In this document: piece after piece, positions 26,574-35,596 of the stretch
How the letters are laid out: each line of letters begins with the position of its first letter
How positions within the stretch are numbered: position 1 is the first letter of the stretch
Notes under the pieces: model-generated
What the model was told of the DNA's origin: nothing
What the model saw: the letters and a program-made list of their open reading frames with translations, nothing else
Databases searched by the model: none
Origin: Streptomyces sp. NA04227
Lineage (GTDB): Bacteria > Actinomycetota > Actinomycetes > Streptomycetales > Streptomycetaceae
Length of the DNA stretch: 64,000 nt
Direction: 5' to 3'
Assembly: GCF_013364195.1 (NCBI RefSeq)
Contig: NZ_CP054918.1
Span: 4,453,001 to 4,517,000 of the forward strand
Made by a program: the position numbers and the translations under genes

Positions 26574-27096
26574 CAGCGGATTCCCCCTGGTCTGTCTTCC
26601 CGGCCTGCCGCGCCGCCGCGTCCGCGGACGAACTCGCCGCAACGGACGCGGTCTTGGCCTTGGTCTTGGTCTCGGCCTTGGACTTGGCACCGGCACCGGC
26701 ACCGGTCGCGGCCGTCCCACCGTCGCCGAACCGCTCGTCGAGCACGGCGGACATCAGCGCGGCAACGTCCTCCCGATCGAGCCCGGCGGCCCGTGCCCGC
26801 CCCGCCCAGTCGGCGAGTTCGGCGCGCAGCGGGGCGTCGGTGGCGGCGGCGCCGAGCGTGCGTCGTACGAAGGTGCCGAGCCCGCGCCGGGCCTCGACGA
26901 GCCCCTCCCGTTCGAGCTCCCGGTATGCCTTGAGCACGGTGTTCGGATTGATCGCCGTCGCCTCGACCACCTCACGGGCCGTGGGCAGCTTGTCCCCGGG
27001 TTCGAGCAGACCGAGCCGCAGGGCCTGCCGGGTCTGCTGCACGATCTGCAGATAGGTGGCGACGCCGCTGCCCCGGTCGATGCGGTACTGGAGCAC
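26566..27096 (-). CDS. GntR-family (YtrA subfamily) transcriptional regulator
   Basis: 176 residues from the GTG at 27096 (VLQYRIDRGSGVATYLQIVQ), with an AAAGGGGG 10 nt upstream; a longer start at 27117 would put translation across the operator. The winged helix-turn-helix contains LPTAREVVEATAINPNTVLK and the wing EREGLVEARRGLGTFV, the YtrA pattern with a very short C-terminal dimerisation part. The last 50 residues are low complexity (Lys/Thr/Ala). It heads the operon with the ABC genes and probably represses it. The operator is visible just upstream of the start. Confidence 0.93.
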   Translation of the reverse strand: MLQYRIDRGSGVATYLQIVQQTRQALRLGLLEPGDKLPTAREVVEATAINPNTVLKAYRELEREGLVEARRGLGTFVRRTLGAAATDAPLRAELADWAGRARAAGLDREDVAALMSAVLDERFGDGGTAATGAGAGAKSKAETKTKAKTASVAASSSADAAARQAGKTDQGESADE

Positions 27097-27108
27097 TCCC
27101 CTCCAACC

Positions 27109-27136
27109 CCCTTTCACTAATCAAGTAGTGAAAGGG
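27109..27136. promoter_or_regulatory. GntR/YtrA operator palindrome
   Basis: CCCTTTCACTA (27109-27119) and TAGTGAAAGGG (27126-27136) form a perfect 11-bp inverted repeat with a 6-nt spacer. It starts 12 bp ahead of the GntR start codon, ideal for autorepression of the GntR-ABC operon. The rest of the 27137-27451 spacer holds no visible feature. Confidence 0.8.
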
Positions 27137-27451
27137 TGGTGCAAGGGTGGGCCGACGTCAAGTGCCCAGATCGCGAGGGGAGTTGCGCGGAGTGCGCGCG
27201 AAGTACGCGCGTTGGAGAGTGGCGCCGTCATCCACGCGCCCGTCGCCCACCCGGGAGAGTGACTCCCTTTCCGGACCTGTGACCGGCGGGCTCCTCGGCG
27301 ACGCGGCCGCCCGGTACGGGACCCACTCGACATAAACGCTGTCTTTACGGACAGTTGCTCTCCTCAACGCCCGGCCCTCGCCGTTTGCCGATTTCACCGC
27401 CTGCGCAACCTGCAATTGTTTGCATGGGCAAGCGGAAAGAGAGGTACCTTC

Positions 27452-28150
27452 ATGGCTGATTGGGAACTGATCCCCGGTGGTCTGAAAGCGATCTCGGCCG
27501 GGTCCCGTACCTGCGTGTGGGGCGTCAACGCCGGCGGGAACATCTACCGGTTCACCAACGACGACGCCACTCCGTGGGTGCAGATCCCGGGGGCGGCCAC
27601 CGACATCGGCGCGGGGGCCGACGGTACGGTCTGGCACGTCAACTCGGACGGGAAGATCTTCCGGTACACCGGGGACCAGGGCACGCCGCACTGGAAGCTG
27701 ATCCCCGGCGGACTGGCCCGCATCGACGTCGGGTCCCGCACCTCTGTGTGGGGCGTCAACGCCGGGGGGAACATCTACCGGTTCACCAACGACGACTCCA
27801 GCCCGTGGGTGCAGATCCCGGGGGCGGCCACCGACATCGGCGCGGGGGCCGACGGTACGGTCTGGCACGTCAACTCGGACGGCAGGATCTTCCGGTACAC
27901 GGGAGACCAGGGCACGCCGCACTGGAAGCTCATCCCCGGCGGACTCACCCGCATCGCCGTCGGATCCCGCACCTGCGTATGGGGCGTCAACGCCCACGGA
28001 AACATCTACCGGTACACCAACAACGACACCAGCCCGTGGGTGCAGATCCCCGGAACGGCCACCGACATCGGCGCGGCGGCCGACGGCACGGTCTGGCACG
28101 TCAATTCCGACGGGAAGATCTTCCGGTACATCGGAGACCAGCAGGGCTGA
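27452..28150 (+). CDS. tectonin-repeat beta-propeller protein
   Basis: 232 residues from the ATG at 27452 with GAGAGG at 7 nt. Almost the whole protein is three near-identical 77-residue units, each containing two tectonin blades (WGVNAGGNIYRFTNDD and WHVNSDGKIFRYTGDQ). Six blades should close a beta-propeller like the lectin tectonins and fish-egg lectins, which bind sugars or LPS. There is no signal peptide or TM segment, so it is cytosolic or exported non-classically. The 231-bp DNA repeats are nearly identical, which points to recent duplication or gene conversion. It is a single gene between the GntR-ABC operon and mshD, and may be an accessory insertion. Confidence 0.9.
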   Translation: MADWELIPGGLKAISAGSRTCVWGVNAGGNIYRFTNDDATPWVQIPGAATDIGAGADGTVWHVNSDGKIFRYTGDQGTPHWKLIPGGLARIDVGSRTSVWGVNAGGNIYRFTNDDSSPWVQIPGAATDIGAGADGTVWHVNSDGRIFRYTGDQGTPHWKLIPGGLTRIAVGSRTCVWGVNAHGNIYRYTNNDTSPWVQIPGTATDIGAAADGTVWHVNSDGKIFRYIGDQQG

Positions 28151-28179
28151 GCGTGAGCGGACCTGGACTTCAGCGCCAG

Positions 28180-28221
28180 GCGCACCTGTCCGCCCCGCTC
28201 CGGCGGGGCGGACAGGTGCGC
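28180..28221. terminator. 19-bp perfect bidirectional terminator
   Basis: 28180-28198 and 28203-28221 are perfectly complementary over 19 bp with a 4-nt loop (TCCG). The hairpin sits between the tectonin stop (28150) and the mshD stop (28224) and will serve both convergent transcripts. Confidence 0.92.
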
Positions 28222-28223
28222 GC

Positions 28224-29156
28224 TCAGGACTCCGTCCGGTACATCAAGTCCGTCTCGTACGTGGAGAATCCGAGCCGCTCGTACACGCTGACCGCCGCCT
28301 TGTTGTCGGCGTCGACGTAGAGCATCGCCGTCGGGAGACCGCGTCCGGCGAGGTGGCGCAGGCCGATGGTGGTGAGGGCTTTGCCGAGGCCGGTGCCCTG
28401 GGCCTCGGGCTGGACGCCGACCACGTACACCTCGCCGAGGCCCTCCTCGGCGTGCACCTTGGTCCAGTGGAAGCCGCGCAGCGCGCCGTCCTCCTCGCGG
28501 ACGGCGAGGAAGAAGCCCTCCGGATCGAACCAGGGCTCGGCCTTGCGGTCGTCGAGGTCGCGCTGGGTCAGGGAGCCCTGTTCGGGGTGGTGGGCGAAGG
28601 CGGCGGCGTTCGCGGCGAGCCAGGCGGCGTCGTCCTGGCCGGGCACGAAGGCGCGTACCCGGACCCCGGTGGGCAGTACCGGCTCGGGCAGTTCCAGACC
28701 GGTCAACGGCCGCCGCATCTGGCGCAGTTCACGGAACAGGGTCAGGCCGAGCACCTGCGAGAGATGCCGGGCCGCGGAGTGCCCGCCGTGCGCCCAGACC
28801 CGCAGCCGCCGCCCGGACTCGTCGAGCAGCAGGGTGCCGAGCGCGCGCCCGTGCCCGTTGCCCCGGTGCCGCGGCCGGACCACCATCTCGGCGGCCGGCG
28901 CCTCCACGGGATCGGTGTCCTCCAGCTGTGCGTAGCCCACGAGTTGGTCCGCCACGTACAGCAGCAGATGCCGCACCCCGGCCCGCTCACCACCCCTGAG
29001 CTGCAACCGCCCCTGCTCGGACACCGCCGACTGCCCGTCCTCGTGCGCCGCTTCGGCGATCAGTTCGAGTACGGCATCGGCCTGCTCGGCGGTCAGCGAG
29101 TCCAGGGTCTCGATACGGCGGAGGCCTGCGGGGGTGGGCGCGTCGTCGCTGGTCAT
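28224..29156 (-). CDS. mshD: mycothiol synthase MshD
   Basis: 310 residues made of two GNAT acetyltransferase domains (about 1-145 and 150-310). The second has an intact acetyl-CoA loop (VQPEAQGTGLGKALTT), LGEVYVVGV before it, and VDADNKAAVSVYERLGF, a motif of MshD. It acetylates Cys-GlcN-Ins with acetyl-CoA to give mycothiol, the main low-molecular-weight thiol of actinobacteria. The ATG at 29156 is used. The first GNAT domain (VVRPRHRGNGHGRALGTLL) also keeps its loop, although in MshD only the C-terminal domain is considered catalytic. Confidence 0.95.
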   Translation of the reverse strand: MTSDDAPTPAGLRRIETLDSLTAEQADAVLELIAEAAHEDGQSAVSEQGRLQLRGGERAGVRHLLLYVADQLVGYAQLEDTDPVEAPAAEMVVRPRHRGNGHGRALGTLLLDESGRRLRVWAHGGHSAARHLSQVLGLTLFRELRQMRRPLTGLELPEPVLPTGVRVRAFVPGQDDAAWLAANAAAFAHHPEQGSLTQRDLDDRKAEPWFDPEGFFLAVREEDGALRGFHWTKVHAEEGLGEVYVVGVQPEAQGTGLGKALTTIGLRHLAGRGLPTAMLYVDADNKAAVSVYERLGFSTYETDLMYRTES

Positions 29157-29195
29157 GCGTCGAGGATAGGCCGGGTGGGGACTGTTGGGGCGGAA

Positions 29196-30302
29196 TCACC
29201 CCTCCTCGGCGGCCACCGGCGCAAGCACCTCTCCCGCGACCCGGGCCACTTCCTCGGCGCTGGGCAACTGCTGTGCGGTGTCCGCGTCGACCCCGGTCCA
29301 GGTGGCCACGGCGAGGGGGCTGCCGGTGCGGCTGAGGGCGTACTCGACCACGAGCTGGTCCTGGTCCGCGGCGATGAGGAGCCCGATCGTCGGCCCGTCG
29401 CGCTCCGCGTCCCGCAACAGATCGTCCGCGACCGCGAGGTAGAAGTTGAGCTTGCCGAGGTGCTCGGGCTGCACGGTGGTCGTCTTCAACTCGATGATCA
29501 CGTAGCGGTGCAGCGCCGCGTGGTAGAAGAGCATGTCGATACGGAAGTCCGAGGCGCCGACCCGCAGGGGGTACTGGCGCCCCATGAAGGCGAATCCGGC
29601 GCCGAGTTCGGTGAGGAACTGCACGACACGCTCGCACAGCGCGTCCTCCAGATCCCGCTCGCGCGTCTCCCCGACGGTGGCCCGCGTGAAGTCGAAGCAG
29701 TACGGGTCCTTGATGATCTCGGACAGGATGTCGCTCTCGCCCGGCGGAAGCGTGGTCGCGAAGTTGTTCAGGGCGCCGCCCTCGCGCTCGTGCAGGCGGG
29801 TGCGGATCTGGAGTTCCAGGGTGGCGCGGCTCCAGCCGTTCTCGATGGCACGGCGGGCGTAGAAGTCCTGCTCGCGAGGGGTTTTGCAGGACTGCATGAG
29901 GGCGATGATGTGGCCCCAGGGCAATTCTGCAACAGGCTGTTGCACAATTGACTCGGGCCAGGTTCGTGCGAACTTCTGCATGTGGTGGAGGTTGCGTGCG
30001 CTGTAGCCGTTCTGCCCCGGGAACTCGGTGCGGAGCTCCGCCGAGACCCGGTCGATGATCTTCGCGCCCCAGCCCTCCGCGTCCTGCCGGTCCAGGATCG
30101 TCCGCCCGATCTCCCAGTACATCCGGATCATCTCGGTGTTGACCTTGAGGCGGGCGCGGACGTGGGCGCCCCGCACGATCGCCTTCAGGTCGTCCACGAG
30201 TTCGTAGAAGCCCGGCGGCAGAGTCGAGTCCGACGTGGATGAGGTGGCCGAACTCTGAGCCGGGACAGGGGACTTGGCGGCGGGAGTGATCTTCTCGTTC
30301 AT
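29196..30302 (-). CDS. DUF1016 / YhcG-type PDDEXK nuclease-domain protein
   Basis: 368 residues from the ATG at 30302 (MNEKITPAAKSPVPAQ); a GTG at 30359 would add 19 residues. The N-terminal DUF1016_N domain (about 30-165) includes NTEMIRMYWEIGRTILDRQ and YSARNLHHMQKFARTWP. The C-terminal domain has the PD-(D/E)xK core: DFRIDMLFYH, then RYVIIELKTT and LGKLNFYLAVADD. Relatives occur in restriction and defence islands or as lone copies, and their role is unsettled. Here it is a single gene in a core region, 40 bp upstream of mshD on the same strand. It is probably an accessory acquisition. Confidence 0.9.
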   Translation of the reverse strand: MNEKITPAAKSPVPAQSSATSSTSDSTLPPGFYELVDDLKAIVRGAHVRARLKVNTEMIRMYWEIGRTILDRQDAEGWGAKIIDRVSAELRTEFPGQNGYSARNLHHMQKFARTWPESIVQQPVAELPWGHIIALMQSCKTPREQDFYARRAIENGWSRATLELQIRTRLHEREGGALNNFATTLPPGESDILSEIIKDPYCFDFTRATVGETRERDLEDALCERVVQFLTELGAGFAFMGRQYPLRVGASDFRIDMLFYHAALHRYVIIELKTTTVQPEHLGKLNFYLAVADDLLRDAERDGPTIGLLIAADQDQLVVEYALSRTGSPLAVATWTGVDADTAQQLPSAEEVARVAGEVLAPVAAEEG

Positions 30303-30542
30303 GTCGCACACTCTTGCGTCGTACGTCCGTGCGGTGACGTTTCTTCCCCAAACACTCACCCGTACGGCCTATTTGTCGTACTGCGAGGAGTAGCCGTTCC
30401 GGCACCTCCGTCCCCCACCCCGCAACCAGTCCGTAACCCGTTCCCCCTGGCCGCGCTACGCGCGTCAACCTAGGCTGCGCCCTGCCGTAGTGACGTACTT
30501 CGTTGCTCGTTCGACCGCTCAACTCGACCCTCAGGGGGAATC

Positions 30543-32369
30543 GTGTCCGCCACTACCCAGTCCCACAGGAAGCGAACGCGTGCCCGGCGCGTGATCGTCG
30601 CCGGTGTCTCGCTCGCCGCGCTCGGCGGGCTTGTGGCCGCGCTGCCCGCCGTCGCCGGTTCGGACCGGAGCGAGGGGAGCGGCGGGGGCAACGGGCACGG
30701 CCGTACCGTCGACGTCCAGTTGCTGTCCTTCAACGACCTGCACGGCAACCTGCAGCCGCCGGCGGGGTCTTCGGGCACGGTCACGCACACGCACCCGGAC
30801 GGGACGACCGAGAAGATCGAGGCGGGTGGCGTCGAGTACCTGGCCACCGCGCTGCGCAAGGAGCGCAAGGGCGAGCGGTACAGCGTGACCGCGGCGGCCG
30901 GGGACATGATCGGCGCGAGCCCGCTGGTCTCCGGGCTCTTCCACGACGAGCCGACGATCGAGGCGCTGAACAAGCTCGACCTCGATGTCGCGGGTGTGGG
31001 CAACCACGAGTTCGACGAGGGTGCCAAGGAGCTCGCCCGGATCCAGAACGGTGGCTGCCACCCGAAGGAAGGCTGCTTCGAGGACGGCAAGAAGTTCGAG
31101 GGCGCCGACTTCCCGTATCTGGCCGCCAACGTCACCGACGAGAAGACGGACAAGCCGATCCTCGCCCCGTACTCGATCTGGGAGCGGAACGGCGTCAAGA
31201 TCGGCTTCATCGGCGTGACCCTGGAGGGCACCCCGAACATCGTCTCCGCCGAGGGCATCAAGGGCCTGAAGTTCCACGACGAGGCCGAGACGATCAACAA
31301 GTACGCCAAGGTCCTTGAGCGCAAGGGCGTCAAGTCGGTCGTCGCGCTGATCCACGAGGGCGGCGCCCCGGCCTCGCAGTCGTACAACTACGACTGCAAC
31401 TCGCCCGGCCCGGGCGACGGTGTCTCCGGCCCGATCGTCGACATCGCCAAGAACATCACGCCCAAGGTGGACGCGCTGGTCACCGGCCACACCCACCAGG
31501 CGTACGTGTGCGAGATCCCCGACCCCTCGGGCAAGCCGCGCATGGTCACCTCGGCCGCGTCGTTCGGCCGTCTCTACACGGACACCACGCTGACCTACGA
31601 CCGTGCCACGAACGACATCGTCCGTACGAGCGTGAAGTCCGCGAACAAGGTGGTGCGCCGTGACGTGCGCAAGGCCAAGGACATGACCAAGCTGATCCGC
31701 CGCTGGAACAAGCTGGCCGAGCCGATCGCCAACAAGCCGGTCGGCTACATCTCCGCCGACCTGCCCTCCAGCGCCTCCCCGGCGGCTCCCGAGACCCCGC
31801 TCGGTGACGTCATCGCCGACGCCCAGCTCGCGCACGCCAAGACCGTCGACCCCGAGGCCGACCTCGCGCTCATGAACCCGGGCGGCGTCCGGGCCGACCT
31901 GCTGCACAAGGCGAGCGGCAGTGAGGGCGACGGTGTGGTGACCTACGGCGAGACGTACACCGTCCAGCCGTTCAGCAACACCGTGAACCTGATCGACCTG
32001 ACCGGCGAGCAGCTCCTCACCGTGCTGCGCCAGCAGGTCAGCGGCGCCAACCAGGCCGCCCCGAAGGTCCTCCAGGTCTCCAAGGGCGTGACCTACACCC
32101 TGGACACCACGAAGTCCGGCGCCGACCGTGTGGTCGCCGACTCGATCAAGATCGACGGCAAGGCGCTGGACCCGAAGGCCACCTACCGGGTCGCCCTCAA
32201 CTCCTTCCTCGCGGGCGGCGGCGACGGCTTCCCCGAGCTGGCCAAGGGCAAGAACCCCGTGGTCGGCGGCGACGACCTGAAGGCCTTCACCGACTACCTC
32301 GCGGCCAACTCCTCCGAGTCCGGCCCGCTCGCCCCGCCGAAGACGGACCGCATCACCGTCGTGAAGTAG
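30543..32369 (+). CDS. secreted 5'-nucleotidase / UshA-family metallophosphatase
   Basis: 608 residues from a GTG at 30543 after AGGGGGAA. A signal peptide ends near residue 38 (AALPAVAGS). The metallophosphoesterase domain has LLSFNDLHGN, VGNHEFDEG and VTGHTHQAY, giving the two-metal site. The C-terminal 5'-nucleotidase domain (about 400-600) includes LMNPGGVRADL and SFLAGGGDGF. It would dephosphorylate extracellular nucleotides to release phosphate, which fits the Pho theme of this segment. Homologues are reported in the Pho regulon, but I find no clear PHO box here. Its 3' end is duplicated in the DNA that follows. Confidence 0.95.
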   Translation: MSATTQSHRKRTRARRVIVAGVSLAALGGLVAALPAVAGSDRSEGSGGGNGHGRTVDVQLLSFNDLHGNLQPPAGSSGTVTHTHPDGTTEKIEAGGVEYLATALRKERKGERYSVTAAAGDMIGASPLVSGLFHDEPTIEALNKLDLDVAGVGNHEFDEGAKELARIQNGGCHPKEGCFEDGKKFEGADFPYLAANVTDEKTDKPILAPYSIWERNGVKIGFIGVTLEGTPNIVSAEGIKGLKFHDEAETINKYAKVLERKGVKSVVALIHEGGAPASQSYNYDCNSPGPGDGVSGPIVDIAKNITPKVDALVTGHTHQAYVCEIPDPSGKPRMVTSAASFGRLYTDTTLTYDRATNDIVRTSVKSANKVVRRDVRKAKDMTKLIRRWNKLAEPIANKPVGYISADLPSSASPAAPETPLGDVIADAQLAHAKTVDPEADLALMNPGGVRADLLHKASGSEGDGVVTYGETYTVQPFSNTVNLIDLTGEQLLTVLRQQVSGANQAAPKVLQVSKGVTYTLDTTKSGADRVVADSIKIDGKALDPKATYRVALNSFLAGGGDGFPELAKGKNPVVGGDDLKAFTDYLAANSSESGPLAPPKTDRITVVK

Positions 32370-32412
32370 CCGTGGTGAAGTAATGGACCGCAGCACCGTC
32401 GTGAAGTAGCCG
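32345..32412 (+). repeat. 40-bp duplication covering the stop codon of the nucleotidase gene
   Basis: The 28 bp at 32345-32372, which encode the last residues (DRITVVK) and the stop, recur at 32385-32412 with one base changed. The 12 bp between them also echo the end of the repeat (GTGGTGAAGTAA). The second copy lies outside the gene. Confidence 0.9.
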
Positions 32413-32440
32413 CAGCCGCGTACGCGCACGGCGACCCACC

Positions 32441-32479
32441 GGCCCCCGCCGCCGACCGACACGGTCGGCGCCGGGGGCC
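32441..32479 (+). terminator. 17-bp terminator hairpin
   Basis: 32441-32457 and 32463-32479 pair over 17 bp with one mismatch and a 5-nt loop (GACAC). It follows the nucleotidase gene and its duplicated tail. Confidence 0.85.
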
Positions 32480-32630
32480 GACGTGTTCTCGGTCCTGCGT
32501 ACCGGGTCTGCGGTCCTCGGTCCCCGGCAGGTCAAGATCGTCCGCAAGCCCGATGCCCCCGCCCGTGGATACCGGCCACCATTTCCGATGGAAACCCGCC
32601 AACGGGGACGCCCGCCCAGAGGAGCGCATC

Positions 32631-33149
32631 ATGTCCTACCCGGAATTCCTGGAGTACCCGGAGAGCCGCTACCGCGGTGACAAGGGCGAAGTGAACGCGT
32701 CCTTCCGCCCGGCCGGCACCCCGCCGGACCTCTCCTCGCCCGGCGGCTCGACCCACTACCTCGCCACCAACGAGTCCACGGGCGGCGAATTCGGCCTGTA
32801 CAAGGTGGACTTGGGGCCGCGGTCGGCCGGTGCCAAGACGCACTTCCACAAGGCGATGTCGGAGTCCTTCTACGTCCTGTCCGGCGAACTGGAGCTCTAC
32901 AACGGCGAGAAGTGGGTCACGGGCCGCGCGGGTGACTTCCTGTACGTACCGGTCGGCGGACTGCACGGGTTCAAGAACGTGACCGACGAGCCCATGTCGA
33001 TGCTCATGCTCTTCTCCCCTGGAGCGCCGCGCGAGGAGTACTTCGAGCGGGTCGCGGAGGTGGCGCAGCGCGGTGGCGAGGAACTCAAGCAGTTCCGTAT
33101 CCGGCACGACAGCTACTTCGTGGAGGACTTCGAGCCCGAGGAGCGGTAG
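32631..33149 (+). CDS. cupin-domain protein
   Basis: 172 residues from the ATG at 32631 with AGAGGAG at 6 nt. One cupin domain (about 50-140) carries the first motif THFHKAMSESFYVLSGELEL (two His and a Glu) and the second motif GDFLYVPVGGLHGFKN (a His), the four metal ligands of germin-like proteins. The C-terminus (about 130-172) is helical with GAPREEYFERVAEV. Such single-domain cupins include dioxygenases and isomerases; the substrate cannot be told. Single gene between two hairpins. Confidence 0.9.
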   Translation: MSYPEFLEYPESRYRGDKGEVNASFRPAGTPPDLSSPGGSTHYLATNESTGGEFGLYKVDLGPRSAGAKTHFHKAMSESFYVLSGELELYNGEKWVTGRAGDFLYVPVGGLHGFKNVTDEPMSMLMLFSPGAPREEYFERVAEVAQRGGEELKQFRIRHDSYFVEDFEPEER

Positions 33150-33194
33150 GGCCCGCCCGGCGCCTAGCTCACCCCGGCTGCCGTGGGGCGGGGC

Positions 33195-34616
33195 TCAGGC
33201 GCCGCCCGCCCCCTCCCACCCAGGCGGCGGCGTCGGCGCCCCCGGAATCCGTACCGTCACCAGCGTCCCGCCGCCCTGCGCGGGCCGCAGCGTCACCTCG
33301 CCGCCGCACTGGCGCACCGTGCGGGCCACGATGGACAGGCCGAGGCCCGAGCCGGGGAGGCTGCGGGCGGTGGGGGAGCGCCAGAAGCGGTCGAAGACGT
33401 GCGGGAGTTCGTCGGCGGGGATGCCGGGACCGTGGTCGCGGACCCTCAACTCGCCGCCGGTGAGGGTGACTTCGACGTGTGCGCCGGGCGGGCTGAACTT
33501 GACCGCGTTGTCCAGGATGTTGACCAGGGCGCGTTCCAGGGCGGGCGGGTCGGCGCGTACGTACCAGGGGTCCAGGGTGGAGTCGAGGGTGAGCTCGGGG
33601 CCGCGCAGGCGGACGCGGTCCAGGGCGGTGGTGGTGAGCTTGTGCAGGGCGACCACCTCGGCGCGGCCGCCGCCGTCCTTGCCGGTGTCGGGGCGGGAGA
33701 GCTCCTGCAAGTCGCCGATGAGCGAGGCGAGTTCGGTCATCTGGGCGCGTACCGAGGCGAGCAGTGCGCGGCGGTCGGCGGCGGGCAGGGCGCGGCCGCT
33801 CTCCTCGCTGCGCACCAGCAGGTCGACGTTGGTGCGCAGCGAGGTCAGCGGGGTGCGCAGTTCGTGGCCCGCGTCCGCGATGAGCTGCTGCTGGAGGTCG
33901 CGGGAGGAGGCCAGCGCCGAGGTCATGGCGTTGAAGGAGCGGGACAGCCGGGCGATCTCGTCGTCCCCGTCGACCGGGATCTGCACCGCGAGGTCCTCGG
34001 TGCGCGCCACGTGCTCCACGGCGCCGGTGAGTTCGTCCACCGGTCTGAGCCCGGTGCGTGCCACCCACAGACCCGCGACGCCCGCGCCGACCACGCCGAG
34101 CCCGGCGACCGCGGCGAGCAGCAGGGCCAGCCGGTTGAGGGACTGGTCGAGCTCCGAGAGAGGCCGGGAGATGGACACCGCGATCGCGCCGACGGCGCTC
34201 TGCGAGATCTGGGTGTAGACGCGCACCTCCTCGCCGTCGGCGGTACGGGCGTCGTGCAGGGCGTCGGACCTGAGGCCGAGGGCGACCTCCTGGTCCTCGG
34301 CGCCGACCCGGACCGCCTTGGAGCCGGAGGCCACACAGCGCGAGCCGTCCTGCTGGACGGTCTGGATGTACGCGAAGGCGGGCGGGGCGTCGTGGCCGGT
34401 ACGCGAGTCGCTGACGCAGGACTCCTGGAGTGCCCGCAGATAGCCGCCGGGCGCCGTGGTGTTGCGCAGCGAGTCGTCGAGTTCGTCGCGCAGCTGGGCG
34501 CGGGTGAGCAGCCAGCAGGCGGAGGCGGCCACCGCCACCGCCAGGGCCACCGAGGCGGCCACCAGCAGCGCGAGCCGCGAGCGCAGCGGCAGTTCGCGCA
34601 GCCGGGCGCCGCTCAC
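33195..34616 (-). CDS. cssS: sensor histidine kinase CssS (secretion stress)
   Basis: 473 residues from a GTG at 34616 that overlaps the regulator stop codon by 4 nt (GTGA). TM segments lie at about 15-37 and 160-185 with an extracytoplasmic sensor between them holding two Cys. Then come a HAMP domain, the H-box [16 protein letters not shown] with the phosphorylated His, the N-box [10 protein letters not shown] and G-boxes DHGPGIP and GSGLGLSI. Together with the response regulator and the adjacent htrA, this is the layout of the CssRS system (SCO4155/4156), which senses misfolded secreted protein. The C-terminal tail is Pro/Gly-rich. Confidence 0.93.
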   Translation of the reverse strand: MSGARLRELPLRSRLALLVAASVALAVAVAASACWLLTRAQLRDELDDSLRNTTAPGGYLRALQESCVSDSRTGHDAPPAFAYIQTVQQDGSRCVASGSKAVRVGAEDQEVALGLRSDALHDARTADGEEVRVYTQISQSAVGAIAVSISRPLSELDQSLNRLALLLAAVAGLGVVGAGVAGLWVARTGLRPVDELTGAVEHVARTEDLAVQIPVDGDDEIARLSRSFNAMTSALASSRDLQQQLIADAGHELRTPLTSLRTNVDLLVRSEESGRALPAADRRALLASVRAQMTELASLIGDLQELSRPDTGKDGGGRAEVVALHKLTTTALDRVRLRGPELTLDSTLDPWYVRADPPALERALVNILDNAVKFSPPGAHVEVTLTGGELRVRDHGPGIPADELPHVFDRFWRSPTARSLPGSGLGLSIVARTVRQCGGEVTLRPAQGGGTLVTVRIPGAPTPPPGWEGAGGA

Positions 34617-35371
34617 TCGCTGCCGCCCGTGCGCAGCGCGTAGCCCACCCCGCGCACCGTGTGCACCAGACGTGGCTCGCCGCCCGCCTCGGTCTTGCGG
34701 CGCAGGTACATCACGTACACATCGAGGGAGTTGGACGACGGCTCGAAGTCGAAGCCCCAGACCGCCTTGAGGATCTGCTCGCGGGTCAGCACCTGCCGCG
34801 GATGGGCGAGGAACATCTCCAGGAGCGTGAACTCGGTACGGGTCAGCTCCACCCGGCGGGTGCCGCGCATCACCTCGCGCGTGGCCAGGTCCATCCGCAG
34901 GTCCGCGAAGGCGAGCACATCGGCCTCGCCGCGCGCCGCGCCGCTCTCGGCCGCGTACGAGATACGTCGCAGCAGGGCCCTGAGCCGGGCGAAGAGCTCG
35001 TCCAGTTCGAAGGGTTTCACCAGGTAGTCGTCCGCGCCCGCGTCGAGTCCGGTGACCCGGTCGCCGACGGTGTCGCGCGCCGTGAGCATCAGGATCGGCA
35101 CCGTGCTGCCGCTGGCGCGGATGCGGCGGGCCGCTGTCAGGCCGTCCATCCGCGGCATCTGGATGTCCAGAACGACCAGGTCGGGGCGGTAGTTCTCGGC
35201 CTTCTCCAGTGCGTCGAGACCGTCCACGGCCACCTCGGTGCCGTAGCCCTCGAAGGCCAGCGAACGCCGCAGCGCCTCGCGCACGGCGGGCTCGTCGTCG
35301 ACGATCAGGATGCGCTGCTGCGCGCCTTCGGGCGCGGAGGCGGCTGCGGGGGAGGCGGGGGCGGGCGACAT
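34613..35371 (-). CDS. cssR: OmpR-family response regulator CssR
   Basis: 252 residues from the ATG at 35371 ([20 protein letters not shown]) with GAGGA at 7 nt; the longer frame upstream is a shadow. The receiver domain has [14 protein letters not shown] (acidic pair), the phosphorylated Asp in [14 protein letters not shown] and the Lys in [13 protein letters not shown]. The winged-helix output domain ends in [12 protein letters not shown], typical of OmpR/PhoB. It is coupled to cssS by a GTGA overlap. It probably activates htrA, whose promoter holds three TGAG repeats at 11-bp spacing. Confidence 0.94.
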   Translation of the reverse strand: MSPAPASPAAASAPEGAQQRILIVDDEPAVREALRRSLAFEGYGTEVAVDGLDALEKAENYRPDLVVLDIQMPRMDGLTAARRIRASGSTVPILMLTARDTVGDRVTGLDAGADDYLVKPFELDELFARLRALLRRISYAAESGAARGEADVLAFADLRMDLATREVMRGTRRVELTRTEFTLLEMFLAHPRQVLTREQILKAVWGFDFEPSSNSLDVYVMYLRRKTEAGGEPRLVHTVRGVGYALRTGGSE

Positions 35372-35512
35372 GGCGGGGTCCTCAGGTGCGGCGGAGGGCG
35401 GGTTCGGTACGAGTACGGGTGCGCGTGCGGGTGGCGGCGGCACGGGAGGGTACGGCCGTGCCCAGCCTCGCACGGGGGTGGTGCGGTGGGCGGCGGACAC
35501 CCACAAGCCCCG

Positions 35513-35579
35513 CCGGCCCGGGGTGTCCCGGCCCGGCGGACCCCCACAAGTCCCGCCGGGCCGGGGCACCCCGGGCCGG
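35513..35579 (-). terminator. 27-bp near-perfect terminator hairpin
   Basis: 35513-35539 pairs with 35553-35579 over 27 bp with one mismatch, leaving a 13-nt loop. It lies 18 bp past the htrA stop codon and separates htrA from cssR, so the two genes are probably transcribed separately. Confidence 0.88.
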
Positions 35580-35596
35580 TACGCGCACCGCCTCGC

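Noticed and set aside
30400..30470. PHO box upstream of the 5'-nucleotidase gene
   Set aside because: GTAACCCGTTCCCC-type sequence is suggestive but only one unit resembles GTTCACC, so no call.
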